NCBI RefSeq assembly: GCF_002907375.1
Contig: NZ_MIYK01000001.1
Span: 1-64,000, forward strand
DNA from: Fructilactobacillus lindneri DSM 20690 = JCM 11027
GTDB lineage: Bacteria > Bacillota > Bacilli > Lactobacillales > Lactobacillaceae
Length of the DNA: 64,000 nt
Reading direction: 5' to 3'
A model generated the notes under the pieces. That model made no database searches and was not told where the DNA came from. It saw only the letters and a list, made by a program, of their open reading frames with translations. The position numbers and the translations under genes were made by a program. Positions 16,416-25,530 of this stretch are shown here, one piece after another (the stretch's first letter is position 1; each line of letters begins with the position of its first letter).

Positions 16416-17906
16416 TTGGCAAATGATAAGATTCGTGTTCGTTATGCACCTAGTCCAACGGGACACTTGCATATTGGTAACGCAAGAACTGCAATTTTTA
16501 ACTACTTATTTGCTCGCCACTACAAGGGCAAGTTCATTATTAGAATTGAAGATACAGATACTAAACGAAATGTAACTGATGGGGAAAAAAGTCAGCTTGA
16601 TAATTTAAAATGGCTTGGACTTGACTGGGATGAAGGTCCTGATGTTGGTGGCGATTTCGGTCCCTACCGCCAATCGGAACGTCAAGCTACTTATGATCCG
16701 TTAATTCAACAACTACTAGATAAAGATAAAGCTTATTACTCATACAAAACTGAAGCAGAATTAGAAGCAGAACGTGAAGAACAAAAAGCACGTGGAGTAA
16801 TGCCTCATTATGAGTATGAATTTGCGGGAATGACTGCTGAAGAACGTCAAGCAGCGATTGATGAAGCTAAGGCTAAGGGATTAAAACCAGTTATTCGCTT
16901 TAGAGTACCAAAGAATAAAACGTATGAATGGGATGACATGGTAAAAGGACATGTTTCCTTTAACTCCGATACTATCGGTGGGGACTTTGTGATTGTCAAA
17001 CGAGATGGAATGCCTACTTACAACTTTGCGGTAGTTGCTGACGATCACAATATGAAAATTAGTCATATTTTCCGTGGTGATGACCACGTTGCCAACACGC
17101 CTAAACAATTAATGATTTATGAAGCTTTTGGCTGGCAGGCACCTAAATTTGGCCATATGAGTTTAATTATTAGTGCTGATACCGGTAAAAAGTTGAGTAA
17201 ACGTGATGAAACTGTTTTGCAATTTATTGAACAGTACCACGAACTAGGCTATTTACCAGATGCTTTGTTTAACTTCATTGTTTTATTAGGCTGGTCTCCA
17301 GTGGGTGAAGATGAAATTTTCACTAAACGACAATTTATTAAAATGTATGACGAATCACGTTTAAGCAAATCACCAGCTACTTTTGATGGTAAAAAGCTAG
17401 AATGGATTAATAACCGCTACGTTAAAGATGCTGATGAAGATGTGATTGTTGATGCTGCATTGCGTCAGTTGATTAAAGCAGGGAATCTTCCTCAAAATCC
17501 AGATGCTAAAACCATTGAATGGGCACGTAAATTAATCGATGTTTACCGAAAACAAATGAGTTATATGGCTCAAATTAATGAAATGGCGGGGGTCTTCTTT
17601 ACTGAACCTGACCAAGTTACAGGAGAAGCTTTAGAAGAAATCAGTAATGATACTGCTCCGATTGTTTTACATGAATTTTCGGAAAAAATTAAACAATTAC
17701 CAATTTTTGATAAAGTTGAAATTTTAAAAACGATTAAAGCTGTTCAAAAAGATACAGGCATTAAGGGACGTAAGTTATGGATGCCAATTCGAATTGCTGT
17801 TACCCATGAAATGGAAGGACCAGAACTTCCAGAATCAATTGAATTAATCGGTCGTGATAAAACTTTGCAGCATTTGCAACAAACTTTGGATCAAATTAAC
17901 AAATAA
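16416..17906 (+). CDS. gltX: glutamyl-tRNA synthetase
   Basis: 496 residues, class I synthetase. The HIGH signature appears as HIGN (19-22) after YAPSPTGHL, and the KMSKS loop as KLSKR (about 258-262). In lactobacilli lacking GlnRS this enzyme also charges tRNA-Gln for GatCAB amidation. The start is TTG at 16416, with AAAGAGAGA 7-15 bases upstream; no ATG fits. It stands between radA and cysS as in Bacillus, where cysE lies between gltX and cysS but is missing here. No convincing promoter was found in the 76-base gap after radA. Confidence 0.96.
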   Translation: MANDKIRVRYAPSPTGHLHIGNARTAIFNYLFARHYKGKFIIRIEDTDTKRNVTDGEKSQLDNLKWLGLDWDEGPDVGGDFGPYRQSERQATYDPLIQQLLDKDKAYYSYKTEAELEAEREEQKARGVMPHYEYEFAGMTAEERQAAIDEAKAKGLKPVIRFRVPKNKTYEWDDMVKGHVSFNSDTIGGDFVIVKRDGMPTYNFAVVADDHNMKISHIFRGDDHVANTPKQLMIYEAFGWQAPKFGHMSLIISADTGKKLSKRDETVLQFIEQYHELGYLPDALFNFIVLLGWSPVGEDEIFTKRQFIKMYDESRLSKSPATFDGKKLEWINNRYVKDADEDVIVDAALRQLIKAGNLPQNPDAKTIEWARKLIDVYRKQMSYMAQINEMAGVFFTEPDQVTGEALEEISNDTAPIVLHEFSEKIKQLPIFDKVEILKTIKAVQKDTGIKGRKLWMPIRIAVTHEMEGPELPESIELIGRDKTLQHLQQTLDQINK

Positions 17907-17928
17907 ATAAAATATTTTTTAAATGATT

Positions 17929-17959
17929 GGTCTAGTAAATAAACTAGGCCTTTTGTTTT
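17929..17959 (+). terminator. gltX terminator
   Basis: GGTCTAGT pairs with ACTAGGCC (one G-T pair) around AAATAA, followed by TTTTGTTTT. Confidence 0.75.
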
Positions 17960-17979
17960 GGGAAATCATCGTTTTAGTG

Positions 17980-17988
17980 TGATATGAT
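17980..17988 (+). promoter_or_regulatory. extended -10 of the cysS operon
   Basis: TGA-TATGAT is a good extended -10 element 31 bases before cysS; the -35 region is weak. Confidence 0.55.
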
Positions 17989-18019
17989 AGCTGTTAAAGG
18001 TAAGTGGAGGTAATCGTTC

Positions 18020-19438
18020 ATGGTATTAAAAGTATATAATTCATTAACTAATAAATTAGAAAATTTTGAACCAATTCAGGCCCGAAAAGTTAGTATGTAT
18101 GTCTGTGGACCAACAGTTTATAATTATATTCACGTTGGTAATGCTCGTAGTGTAGTAGCATTTGATACAATTAGAAGATATTTTGAATATCTTGGCTATG
18201 ACGTGAATTATGTTTCAAATTTTACCGATGTAGACGATAAAATGATTAAAGCAGTTGCTGAACAGGGAATTACGGTTTCCGAATTGGCTGATAAGTTTAT
18301 TAAGGCTTATTTTGAAGATACCAAGGCACTTAATGTGGAACCTGCAACCAAAAATCCACGGGCAACTGATAATATTGCTGATATTATTGCATTTGTGTCT
18401 GATTTAATTGATAAAGGCTATGCTTATAGTGTTGATGGCAACGTTTATTATCGTGCTCGAAAGTTTAAAACTTACGGCGAATTAGGTCATGAAGATTTAG
18501 ATACTTTAGAGAGTGGTGCTAGTCAACATGTATCTAAAGAAGAATTAAAACAAAAAGAAGACCCCATTGATTTTGCTCTTTGGAAAGCAGCAAAATCAGG
18601 AGAAATATCTTGGGATTCTCCGTGGGGCAAAGGACGTCCAGGCTGGCATATTGAATGTTCAGTAATGTCAACTAAATATTTAGGTGATAACTTTGATATT
18701 CATGGTGGTGGAATTGATTTGGAATTTCCACATCATGAAAATGAACGGGCTCAAAGTGAAGCAAAAACAGGGGAAAAATTTGTTAACTATTGGTTGCATA
18801 ATGGTTTTGTCACAGTTGGTGATGATGACGAGAAAATGAGTAAATCATTAGGTAATTTTGTGACTGTGCATGATTTATTACAAAAAGTCGATCCTGAAGT
18901 ATTACGTTTTATGATGTCAACGACCCAATATCGACGACCGGTTCATTTTAGTCAGGCTGGAATTAATGAAGCAGCCACGAATTTAAATAAAATCCAAACT
19001 GCTTATCGTAATCTCGATTATCGGTTACAAGATGCGGACGCTGATAATGATCCCAAAGTTGATCAGGAAGTTCGTCAAATTCAAGCTGATTTTCAAGATG
19101 CGATGGATGATGATTTTAACGTACAAAACGGGATTACTGAAGTTTATGAATTAGCTAAACTAGGCAATGTTTATTCAGAACGACCAGTGGTTTTTGCAGA
19201 TACGATTAAATTAATTATGCAAAGACTGCAACAATTAACTTCGATTTTTGGAGTAGATTTAAAGATTGGATCATTTAATGATCAAGAGGTTGAAAATTTG
19301 ATTGAAGAACGAAATCAAGCACGTGCAGATAAAAATTTTGCTCGTAGTGATGAGATTCGTGATGAATTAAAAGAACAAGGAATTATTTTAGAGGATACCC
19401 CGCAAGGAACCCGATTTAGAAGGGAAAATAAAGTTTAA
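18020..19438 (+). CDS. cysS: cysteinyl-tRNA synthetase
   Basis: 472 residues. [15 protein letters not shown] (29-43) contains a zinc Cys and the HIGH-like [17 protein letters not shown] holds further zinc ligands; KMSKS is at about 272-276. It charges tRNA-Cys. The stop codon overlaps the start of mrnC by one base (TAATG), so translation is coupled. The order cysS-mrnC-rlmB-rae1-sigH matches Bacillus. Confidence 0.97.
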   Translation: MVLKVYNSLTNKLENFEPIQARKVSMYVCGPTVYNYIHVGNARSVVAFDTIRRYFEYLGYDVNYVSNFTDVDDKMIKAVAEQGITVSELADKFIKAYFEDTKALNVEPATKNPRATDNIADIIAFVSDLIDKGYAYSVDGNVYYRARKFKTYGELGHEDLDTLESGASQHVSKEELKQKEDPIDFALWKAAKSGEISWDSPWGKGRPGWHIECSVMSTKYLGDNFDIHGGGIDLEFPHHENERAQSEAKTGEKFVNYWLHNGFVTVGDDDEKMSKSLGNFVTVHDLLQKVDPEVLRFMMSTTQYRRPVHFSQAGINEAATNLNKIQTAYRNLDYRLQDADADNDPKVDQEVRQIQADFQDAMDDDFNVQNGITEVYELAKLGNVYSERPVVFADTIKLIMQRLQQLTSIFGVDLKIGSFNDQEVENLIEERNQARADKNFARSDEIRDELKEQGIILEDTPQGTRFRRENKV

Positions 19439-19863
19439 TGAATGAAGCAGAACAAAATCTTGAATTTCGTCAGTTAAATGGGGTTACCTTAGCCTATTTA
19501 GGCGATGCCGTTTATGAGGTATATGTTAGAAGACATTTGTTAGATAATGGAATTACTCGCCCGAACCAATTACAACGTCGAGCAACTAAATATGTTTCAG
19601 CTAAGGCTCAGGCAGGTTTGATTGCATTGATGGAACAAGATGAAAAACTAAATGAAGAAGAGTGGTATTTTTATAAGCGGGGACGAAACGCAAAAAGTTA
19701 TACGCATGCTAAAAATACCAGTGTGGTTACTTATCGTGTCTCAACTGGTTTTGAAGCTTTATTTGGCTTTTTGTCATTGAGTAACCAGCAAAAGCGCTTA
19801 GACAATTTAGCGCAATGGTGTATTGAACAAGTGGATAACGGGAGAGTGATTTATGAAAAATAA
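19438..19863 (+). CDS. mrnC: mini-ribonuclease III
   Basis: 141 residues, a single RNase III catalytic domain without a dsRNA-binding domain. LAYLGDAVYEVYVR (18-31) is the catalytic signature. In Bacillus Mini-III matures 23S rRNA ends. It overlaps cysS by one base and rlmB by 11 bases. Confidence 0.95.
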   Translation: MNEAEQNLEFRQLNGVTLAYLGDAVYEVYVRRHLLDNGITRPNQLQRRATKYVSAKAQAGLIALMEQDEKLNEEEWYFYKRGRNAKSYTHAKNTSVVTYRVSTGFEALFGFLSLSNQQKRLDNLAQWCIEQVDNGRVIYEK

Positions 19864-20605
19864 TGAAGATTTTATCATTGGCAGACATCCAGTAGTGGCT
19901 GCATTGAGAAACCCTAATCAAGATATTAACAAGGTATTTTTACAGTCAGGGATTAGTAAAGATGACGAAACTGTTCGAACAATTTTGACACTTGCTAAAG
20001 GACGTCATTTGGTCATTTCAAATGTGCCTAAGTCAAAATTAGATTTAATGTCAGATCATCAAAATCATCAGGGAGTTATGTTGGCAGTTGCAGCCTTTAA
20101 ATATGCAACGATTGATGATTTATTTGAAAATGCTAAAAAACATGATGAACCGCCATTTTTTGTAATTCTTGACAACGTTGAAGATCCACATAATTTAGGT
20201 TCAATTTTGAGAACAGCGGATGCTGCCGGAGTGCATGGAGTAATCATTCCCAAACACCGTGCAGTAGGATTAACTTCAACGGTTGCCAAAACATCTGCCG
20301 GTGCCATTGAACGAGTTCCAGTAGCCAGGGTAACTAATTTGGTGAATACAGTTAATGATTTAAAAGATCGTGGAGTTTGGGCTTTTGGAACTGATATGCA
20401 GGGAACAGATTATCGTCGCTGGGATGCTAAAGGAGCCTCGGTATTAATTATTGGTAGTGAAGGAAAAGGGATTTCACCGCTGTTGAAAAAACAAGTTGAT
20501 GAAATGCTGACTATTCCAATGGTAGGTGATATTCAAAGTTTAAATGCGTCTGTTGCTGCAGGTTTATTAATGTATCAGGGATTTAATTCTAGACATCCGC
20601 TTTAA
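19853..20605 (+). CDS. rlmB: 23S rRNA 2'-O-ribose methyltransferase RlmB (TrmH family)
   Basis: 250 residues. An N-terminal L30e-like substrate-binding domain (5-85) is followed by a SPOUT domain with motif 1 NVEDPHNLGSILRTADAAG (about 107-125), motif 2 GSEGKGIS (about 201-208) and motif 3 LNASVAAGLLMYQ (about 229-241). It methylates a guanosine in 23S rRNA (G2251 in E. coli numbering). The start overlaps the end of mrnC, so translation is coupled. Confidence 0.93.
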   Translation: MKNNEDFIIGRHPVVAALRNPNQDINKVFLQSGISKDDETVRTILTLAKGRHLVISNVPKSKLDLMSDHQNHQGVMLAVAAFKYATIDDLFENAKKHDEPPFFVILDNVEDPHNLGSILRTADAAGVHGVIIPKHRAVGLTSTVAKTSAGAIERVPVARVTNLVNTVNDLKDRGVWAFGTDMQGTDYRRWDAKGASVLIIGSEGKGISPLLKKQVDEMLTIPMVGDIQSLNASVAAGLLMYQGFNSRHPL

Positions 20606-20618
20606 AGGTGGAATAAGA

Positions 20619-21143
20619 ATGAAGAAAGAACTATTAATTGTTGATGCTTATAATATTATTGGCAGCTGGCAACATTTGAATCAAATGAAGTTGGCTAATC
20701 AGCTTCCCGAAGCACGAGATGAACTTTTAAAGGAATTATCTGAGTATCAAAAATACAGTGGTAAAGAAATCATTGTTGTATTTGATGCGATGTATGTTCC
20801 TGGATTGGCTAAATCTTCGAAACAAAAAAACCTAGAAGTAGTGTGGACGAGCAAAAATGAAACTGCCGATAGTTATATTGAAAAACTAGCAGCTCGTGAA
20901 CAGTCGTTATTTACTCAAGTGGAAGTGGCAACTAGTGATCATGCAGAACAGTGGACTATTTTCAGTGCGGGTGCTTTACGGGTCTCTGGTCAGGATTTGT
21001 TACGAGATGTTAAATTAGCTAAAAAAGAGATTAAACGAATTACTAAAAATTATCATCAAGAAAAAGTAAAGAATCGCATCTCGTTTAATGATCAACAAAT
21101 GAAAAATTTAAGTGAATTACGAGATAAATTATCTAAGAATTAG
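20619..21143 (+). CDS. rae1: NYN-domain ribosome-associated endonuclease Rae1
   Basis: 174 residues of the YacP/NYN family. LIVDAYNIIGSW (5-16) and VVFDAMYVPG (about 50-59) carry the PIN-like acidic residues. The Bacillus orthologue Rae1 cuts mRNA in the ribosomal A site. The lysine-rich C-terminal tail fits ribosome binding. It lies 13 bases after rlmB and ends in a strong terminator. Confidence 0.9.
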   Translation: MKKELLIVDAYNIIGSWQHLNQMKLANQLPEARDELLKELSEYQKYSGKEIIVVFDAMYVPGLAKSSKQKNLEVVWTSKNETADSYIEKLAAREQSLFTQVEVATSDHAEQWTIFSAGALRVSGQDLLRDVKLAKKEIKRITKNYHQEKVKNRISFNDQQMKNLSELRDKLSKN

Positions 21144-21170
21144 TGAATTTTCACTAGTTCTTATTTTTTT
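21134..21170 (+). terminator. terminator of the cysS-rae1 operon
   Basis: TAAGAATTAGTGA pairs with TCACTAGTTCTTA around ATTT, followed by seven T. It starts just inside the end of rae1. Confidence 0.85.
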
Positions 21171-21306
21171 ATGCTTATTAATTAGGTGAGTTGAAATGTT
21201 TTTTAATTGGTACAAGGATTAAAGGTGTGTCGGAACAATCGTTCTCTTGTGAGCTCATTGGTTTATTAAGTAAGTTTATAAAAAAACGTTTTCACAGGAG
21301 AATAAT

Positions 21307-21924
21307 ATGAATTTTACAAATGTTAACTGTAAGTGTGATCCAAATTTAATTATTGATGCTCAAATAAATGATGACAGTTTTGAAACCCTGTTTCGTCAAT
21401 TTTCACCAGTCTATTTAAAACTTTGGAACGAATTTTACCTTAACGATATGGAACTTTGCGATTGGGGACAAGAAGCAGCAATTGTTTTTTATTATACGAT
21501 TCGCAAGTACGATTTTGAAAAACGTGTCACTTTCGGTAGTTTTTATAAAACTAATTTAAGAAATCGTTTATATGATATTTTGCGAAAAAAACGGGCAAAG
21601 AAAAGAGTGCCAGCCCGTATGCAAGCTTCATTTAGTAGTTATGCCGAATTTTATGCCGAAACAATTCAAGATGAAACAGCGCTTAATCCGCTTTCAATGT
21701 GTGAATTTTATGAAAATGTGTCATTAGTCTGTAAAAACTGTTCCAGATTTGAACGAGAAGTTTTGGTTTCGGCTCTCAGACATAATTCTTTAGATCAAAT
21801 TGCAAACGAACAACAAGTTTCAACTGCTAAAGTCAATAGTGCATTATTACGCTGTCGACGCAAGTATCGACAACAAACTTGTTTGACGACTAAGATGATT
21901 GATGATAAAGTTAAGTGCGTATGA
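21307..21924 (+). CDS. sigH: SigH/ComX-like RNA polymerase sigma factor
   Basis: 205 residues. The middle (about 40-95) looks like sigma-70 region 2, with CDWGQEAAIVFYYTIRKYD and TFGSFYKTNLRNRLYD; the C-terminal part (about 140-195) contains a region 4-like helix-turn-helix LDQIANEQQVSTAKVNSALL. Its place between rae1 and rpmG-secE-nusG is that of sigH in Bacillus and of the comX/sigH genes of lactobacilli, which turn on DNA uptake genes. comFA, comFC and radA in this window are candidate targets. AGGAG lies just upstream of the ATG. The DNA in front shows no clear sigma-A promoter. Confidence 0.82.
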   Translation: MNFTNVNCKCDPNLIIDAQINDDSFETLFRQFSPVYLKLWNEFYLNDMELCDWGQEAAIVFYYTIRKYDFEKRVTFGSFYKTNLRNRLYDILRKKRAKKRVPARMQASFSSYAEFYAETIQDETALNPLSMCEFYENVSLVCKNCSRFEREVLVSALRHNSLDQIANEQQVSTAKVNSALLRCRRKYRQQTCLTTKMIDDKVKCV

Positions 21925-21939
21925 AGGGTGGTGTAGTAG

Positions 21940-22089
21940 ATGTCCCAAAAGAAGATTACATTAGAATGTTCTGTTTGTGGTGCTAGAAACTACACCATGC
22001 ACGGTAATAGTAACCGTGAACAACGATTAGAATTAAAAAAATATTGCAAACACTGCGGTAAAAATACATTACACAAAGAAACGCGCTAG
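21940..22089 (+). CDS. rpmG: 50S ribosomal protein L33
   Basis: 49 residues, the zinc-binding (C+) form: CxxC pairs CSVC (10-13) and CKHC (36-39). L33 lies in the 50S subunit near the E site. It starts 15 bases after sigH, with secE 12 bases on, the classic rpmG-secE-nusG order. Other L33 copies may exist elsewhere. Confidence 0.95.
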   Translation: MSQKKITLECSVCGARNYTMHGNSNREQRLELKKYCKHCGKNTLHKETR

Positions 22090-22101
22090 GGAGATTTTAG
22101 T

Positions 22102-22281
22102 ATGAAACGTTTATGGAACTTTTTAAAGAGTGTCGTAAAAGAAATGAAGTTAGTTACATGGCCTGGACCAAAACAAACTAGAATTGATACTATTACAGTA
22201 ATTGGTACGACTGTCTTTTTCACAATTTTCTTAGGTTTGATTGATTGGGGATTAGAAACTATCTTACTTAGATTGGGTTAA
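22102..22281 (+). CDS. secE: preprotein translocase subunit SecE
   Basis: 59 residues with one membrane segment (about 29-52). LKSVVKEMKLVTWPGPKQ is the amphipathic helix and hinge typical of SecE, including the conserved W-P. It clamps SecY in the translocase used by SecA, also in this window. Short Gram-positive form with a single transmembrane helix. Confidence 0.94.
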   Translation: MKRLWNFLKSVVKEMKLVTWPGPKQTRIDTITVIGTTVFFTIFLGLIDWGLETILLRLG

Positions 22282-22322
22282 ACTAGCGAATTAAATTAGA
22301 TTCTGTTATAGTTTATTTTAAG

Positions 22323-22347
22323 AACTTCGTGTGCGCGAGGTTTTTTT
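22323..22347 (+). terminator. terminator between secE and nusG
   Basis: AACTTCG pairs with CGAGGTT (one T-G pair) around TGTGCG, with seven T. It partly separates nusG from sigH-rpmG-secE; no strong promoter was found before nusG, so it may act as an attenuator. Confidence 0.7.
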
Positions 22348-22393
22348 ATTTTGATTTAAAAGTATTTGATTTAAGTGAAGGAGATAGTTAAAT

Positions 22394-22948
22394 TTGGTAG
22401 AATCAGTCGAAAAACAATGGTATGTTCTTCATACTTATTCTGGATATGAAAATAAAGTTAAAGAAAACCTTGAATCAAGAAGAGATTCAATGGGAATGCA
22501 AGATTTCATTTTTGACATTGTTGTCCCTGAAACGGAAAAACATGAAGTGAAAAATGGTAAAGACAAAGTTGTGATGGATAAAACATTCCCTGGTTATGTT
22601 TTAGTACAAATGGTAATGACCAATCGAGCTTGGTATGTTGTACGAAATACTCCTGGAGTTACCGGATTTATCGGTTCACATGGACAGGGATCAAAACCTA
22701 ATCCATTATTGCCAGACGAAGTTGATCGTGTTATGGAAAACCTTGGTATGAAACAAAATATTCAGCCGCTTGACAGTCAAGTTGGTGATACTGTTACCAT
22801 TACTGAAGGGGCTTTTAAAGATCTTTCCGGTAAAATTACTAGTATTGACAATGAAAAAGGCAAGTTAAAAGTTAATATCGATATGTTTGGTAGAGAAACT
22901 AGTACCGAACTTGATTTTAATCAGGTTAAACCAATTGCACATGAGTAA
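22394..22948 (+). CDS. nusG: transcription termination/antitermination protein NusG
   Basis: 184 residues: NGN domain (about 5-110, WYVLHTYSGYENKV at the start) and KOW domain (about 128-180). It binds RNA polymerase and links it to Rho or the ribosome. Start TTG at 22394 with AAGGAGA at 22378-22384. Confidence 0.96.
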   Translation: MVESVEKQWYVLHTYSGYENKVKENLESRRDSMGMQDFIFDIVVPETEKHEVKNGKDKVVMDKTFPGYVLVQMVMTNRAWYVVRNTPGVTGFIGSHGQGSKPNPLLPDEVDRVMENLGMKQNIQPLDSQVGDTVTITEGAFKDLSGKITSIDNEKGKLKVNIDMFGRETSTELDFNQVKPIAHE

Positions 22949-22960
22949 AAAGAAGTACAC

Positions 22961-22989
22961 TTGTTTCTAATACTTTAATGTGTTATATT
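22961..22989 (+). promoter_or_regulatory. rplK-rplA promoter
   Basis: TTGTTT, a 17-base spacer and TATATT, placed about 85 bases before rplK, leaving room for the leader hairpin. Confidence 0.6.
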
Positions 22990-23015
22990 GTTCTAGTGTA
23001 TTTATGCATAAACAA

Positions 23016-23049
23016 CGTGGGAGAAGAAATTTAGTCTTCATTTACCACA
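23016..23049 (+). promoter_or_regulatory. putative L1-binding leader of rplK-rplA
   Basis: GTGGGAG on the 5' side and TTTACCAC on the 3' side form a short stem with an asymmetric internal loop, closed by an inner stem GAAGA/TCTTC. This resembles the L1 binding site of 23S rRNA helix 77 (GUGGGAG opposite an AUACCAC-like strand). L1 is known to repress its own L11-L1 operon by binding such mimics. The fold is read by eye; binding is inferred. Confidence 0.6.
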
Positions 23050-23073
23050 CACGGACTTAAGGAGGTATGTCTC

Positions 23074-23499
23074 GTGGCTAAAAAAGTAGCTGATATCGTA
23101 AAGTTACAAATTGCAGCGGGTAAAGCAACACCTGCTCCACCAGTTGGACCTGCATTAGGTCAAGCCGGTGTTAACATCATGGAATTTACAAAGGATTTCA
23201 ATGCACGTACTGCTGATCAAGCAGGAATGTTGATTCCAGTTGTAATTACTGTTTATGAAGATCATTCATTTGACTTCATTACTAAAACTCCACCAGCCGC
23301 TGTTCTTTTAAAGAAAGCAGCCGGAGTTGAATCAGGTTCTGGCGAACCCAACACTAAAAAGGTCGCTAAAGTTACCAAAGACCAAGTGAAGGAAATTGCT
23401 GAAACCAAAATGCAAGATCTAAACGCCGCTGATGTAGAAGCAGCTATGCGTATGATTGAAGGTACTGCACGTAGTATGGGATTCACTGTTGAAGGTTAA
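23074..23499 (+). CDS. rplK: 50S ribosomal protein L11
   Basis: 141 residues with [17 protein letters not shown] (22-38), the linker region to which thiopeptides bind, and the C-terminal rRNA-binding domain. GTG start at 23074, with a strong AAGGAGGT at 23059. L11 forms the GTPase-associated centre with L10/L12, encoded just downstream. Confidence 0.98.
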   Translation: MAKKVADIVKLQIAAGKATPAPPVGPALGQAGVNIMEFTKDFNARTADQAGMLIPVVITVYEDHSFDFITKTPPAAVLLKKAAGVESGSGEPNTKKVAKVTKDQVKEIAETKMQDLNAADVEAAMRMIEGTARSMGFTVEG

Positions 23500-23547
23500 T
23501 TTCTAGTATGTTGTAGGACGCTGTGCTATCAAAAGATAGTGCGTGAG

Positions 23548-23579
23548 AGTGGGAGGATTTTCTTTCCGTCATAACCACA
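23548..23579 (+). promoter_or_regulatory. second putative L1-binding site, before rplA
   Basis: GTGGGAGG at 23549 and GTCATAACCAC ending at 23578 repeat the same L1-site pattern as upstream of rplK and lie just before the rplA ribosome binding site. A preceding hairpin (CTATC AAAA GATAG) extends the structure. A direct translational control of rplA by L1 is suggested but not shown. Confidence 0.55.
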
Positions 23580-23598
23580 TTTGCAAGGAGGAAGTTAC

Positions 23599-24291
23599 AT
23601 GGCTCGTAAAAGAGGTAAAAAGTATAGAGATGCTGCTGAACAAATCGACAAGAGTAAAGCATACCCTGTTGATGAAGCAGTAGAACTAGTTCAAAAATTA
23701 GATAGTGCTAACTTTGACGATTCAATCGAAGTTGTTATTAAATTAAACGTTGATACTAAACAAGCTGATCAACAATTACGTGGTGCCGTAGTTTTACCTA
23801 ATGGTACCGGTAAAGATCAAAAGGTTGTAGTATTTGCTAAAGGTGAAAAAGCTAAAGAAGCTGAAGCTGCCGGCGCAGATGTCGTAGGTGAAGAAGATTT
23901 AGCTCAAAAAATTATGGATGGTTGGTTAGACTTTGATGTCGCTGTTTCCACTCCTGATATGATGGCTCAAGTAGGTCGTTTGGGTCGAGTACTTGGACCT
24001 AAAGGATTAATGCCTAATCCTAAGACTGGTACTGTTACAATGGATGTTGAAAAGGCCGTTAAAGATGCTAAGGCTGGTAAAGTTACTTACCGTACCGACC
24101 GTGATGGAAACATTGCCGTTGCAATTGGTAAGGCTTCGTTTGATCCAGAAAAATTAGTAGAAAACTTTAAGACTATTGAAAATATTTTAGTTAAGAACCG
24201 TCCTGCTTCAGTTCACGGAACTTACATTCAAAATATTTCTGTATCATCAACATTTGGTCCTGGTGTTAAAGTTACACCAGAATCATTTTAA
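23599..24291 (+). CDS. rplA: 50S ribosomal protein L1
   Basis: 230 residues. The signature [20 protein letters not shown] (about 121-140) lies in the middle. L1 binds helices 76-78 of 23S rRNA and forms the mobile stalk. The start ATG at 23599 follows AAGGAGG; the in-frame TTG 18 bases earlier overlaps that site. It is co-transcribed with rplK and probably feeds back on this mRNA. Confidence 0.98.
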   Translation: MARKRGKKYRDAAEQIDKSKAYPVDEAVELVQKLDSANFDDSIEVVIKLNVDTKQADQQLRGAVVLPNGTGKDQKVVVFAKGEKAKEAEAAGADVVGEEDLAQKIMDGWLDFDVAVSTPDMMAQVGRLGRVLGPKGLMPNPKTGTVTMDVEKAVKDAKAGKVTYRTDRDGNIAVAIGKASFDPEKLVENFKTIENILVKNRPASVHGTYIQNISVSSTFGPGVKVTPESF

Positions 24292-24316
24292 AGTTTTGAT
24301 CTAAATAAATCCCTAA

Positions 24317-24345
24317 TTGACTAATTTTTATCGATATGATAAATT
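24317..24345 (+). promoter_or_regulatory. rplJ-rplL promoter
   Basis: TTGACT and TAAATT at 17-base spacing, placed just before the L10 leader. Confidence 0.55.
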
Positions 24346-24359
24346 GTTAATTGAATATG

Positions 24360-24456
24360 AATCGCCTAAGACTCAGGTGGCTTAATTGCCTTAACCATGC
24401 CTGCCGAGGAGTTTAACGACTTTTCCTTATGTTTTGGCGAGCATAGGGATTTTTTA
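24360..24456 (+). ncRNA. L10 ribosomal protein leader with attenuator
   Basis: The stretch from 24360 carries CCTAAGACTCAGGTGGC and CTTAACCATGCCTGCCGAGG, recognisable as the Firmicutes L10 leader. It is followed by a hairpin CCTTATG/CATAGGG (24425-24448) and six T, an intrinsic terminator. In known L10 leaders, binding of the L10-L12 complex controls expression of rplJL. A further small hairpin TCCCA/TGGGA (24462-24479) overlaps the rplJ ribosome binding site. Confidence 0.85.
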
Positions 24457-24489
24457 TTAGGTCCCAAAATACATTGGGAGGTGAATTTT

Positions 24490-25002
24490 ATGCCAAAGAA
24501 AGAAGTTATTGATGCCAAAGCCAAGAAGGTTGACGAAATTGCTAATGACTTTACAGAAGCTGTTTCAGCAATCGTAGTTAACTCTCGTGGATTGACAGTT
24601 GCTCAAGACACTGAATTACGTAAGGAATTACGTGAAAATGGTGTTAAGTTAATGGTTATTAAAAACAAAATCTTAGAACGTGCTGCTGATAAGAGTGGTT
24701 ATGAAGATTTGAAAGATATTTTTAATGGACCAAGTGCAGTTGCATTCTCAGATGAGGATCCAGTTGCCCCTGCTAAGATTTTGAAGAAATTTGCTGATGA
24801 TAACGATGCTCTTGAAATTAAGGGTGGAGTTATTGAAGGTGAAGTTGCTCCAATTGATAAGATTAACGAATTTGCTACATTGCCTAGTCGTGAAGAATTG
24901 CTTGCAACACTTGCTAATGTCTTACAAGCACCTGTTCGTAAGGTTGCATATGCTGTTAAAGCTGTTGCAGAAAAAGAATCAGACGATGGCGACGCTGCTT
25001 AA
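24490..25002 (+). CDS. rplJ: 50S ribosomal protein L10
   Basis: 170 residues. The N-terminal globular part binds 23S rRNA with L11; the C-terminal helix carries L12 dimers. I chose ATG at 24490 after GGGAGGTG; the in-frame ATG at 24397 lies inside the leader RNA and is not a start. The Asp/Ala-rich tail is common in lactobacilli. Confidence 0.97.
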   Translation: MPKKEVIDAKAKKVDEIANDFTEAVSAIVVNSRGLTVAQDTELRKELRENGVKLMVIKNKILERAADKSGYEDLKDIFNGPSAVAFSDEDPVAPAKILKKFADDNDALEIKGGVIEGEVAPIDKINEFATLPSREELLATLANVLQAPVRKVAYAVKAVAEKESDDGDAA

Positions 25003-25039
25003 ATTAAAAATTTAATGTCCTAAATAGGAGGAAAATAAA

Positions 25040-25408
25040 ATGGCTTTTGATAAAGATAGTATTATTGCACAATTAAAAGATGCTTCAATTACTGATTTAA
25101 ATGATTTGGTAAAGGCAATTGAAGACGAATTTGACGTTTCAGCTGCTGCTCCAGTTGTTGCTGCAGGTGCTGCAGGCGGCGATGGTGGCGCTGCTAAGAG
25201 TTCATTTGATGTTGAATTAACTTCAGGTGGTTCTGGTAAGATTAAAGTAATCAAGGCTCTTAAGGAAATTACTGGTCTTGGTTTGAAAGAATGTAAAGAA
25301 ATGGTTGATGGTGCACCATCAGTTGTTAAAGAAGGTCTTTCTGAAGATGACGCTAATGACATCAAGGAAAAACTTGAAGCTCAAGGCGCAACAGTTACCC
25401 TTAAATAA
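25040..25408 (+). CDS. rplL: 50S ribosomal protein L7/L12
   Basis: 122 residues: N-terminal dimerisation helix (1-33), Ala/Gly-rich hinge (34-53), and C-terminal domain with [20 protein letters not shown] (about 68-87) that recruits translation GTPases. Preceded by AGGAGG. Last gene of the rplJL unit. Confidence 0.98.
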   Translation: MAFDKDSIIAQLKDASITDLNDLVKAIEDEFDVSAAAPVVAAGAAGGDGGAAKSSFDVELTSGGSGKIKVIKALKEITGLGLKECKEMVDGAPSVVKEGLSEDDANDIKEKLEAQGATVTLK

Positions 25409-25430
25409 TTTAACTTTAGATAAAATAGAG

Positions 25431-25461
25431 AAGGATGTGTGTATTTCACACATCCTTTTTT
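25431..25461 (+). terminator. rplJL terminator
   Basis: AAGGATGTGTG and CACACATCCTT pair around TATTT, followed by T residues. Confidence 0.88.
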
Positions 25462-25471
25462 ACTATCATGG

Positions 25472-25500
25472 TTGTTACTTTTAAATTAAATTGAGATAAT
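25472..25500 (+). promoter_or_regulatory. mprF promoter
   Basis: TTGTTA, 17-base spacer and GATAAT, 30 bases before mprF. Confidence 0.55.
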
Positions 25501-25530
25501 TAAGGCGACCATAAACTTTGGAGGAAACCT

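Noticed and set aside
21281-21294. cre-like sequence AAAAAACGTTTTCA before sigH
   Set aside because: The left half lacks the TG of the CcpA consensus; only one half fits, so it is likely chance in AT-rich DNA.
24397-24489. In-frame ATG extending rplJ upstream by 31 codons
   Set aside because: It runs through the L10 leader RNA and its terminator; the ATG at 24490 has a strong ribosome site and the right L10 start.
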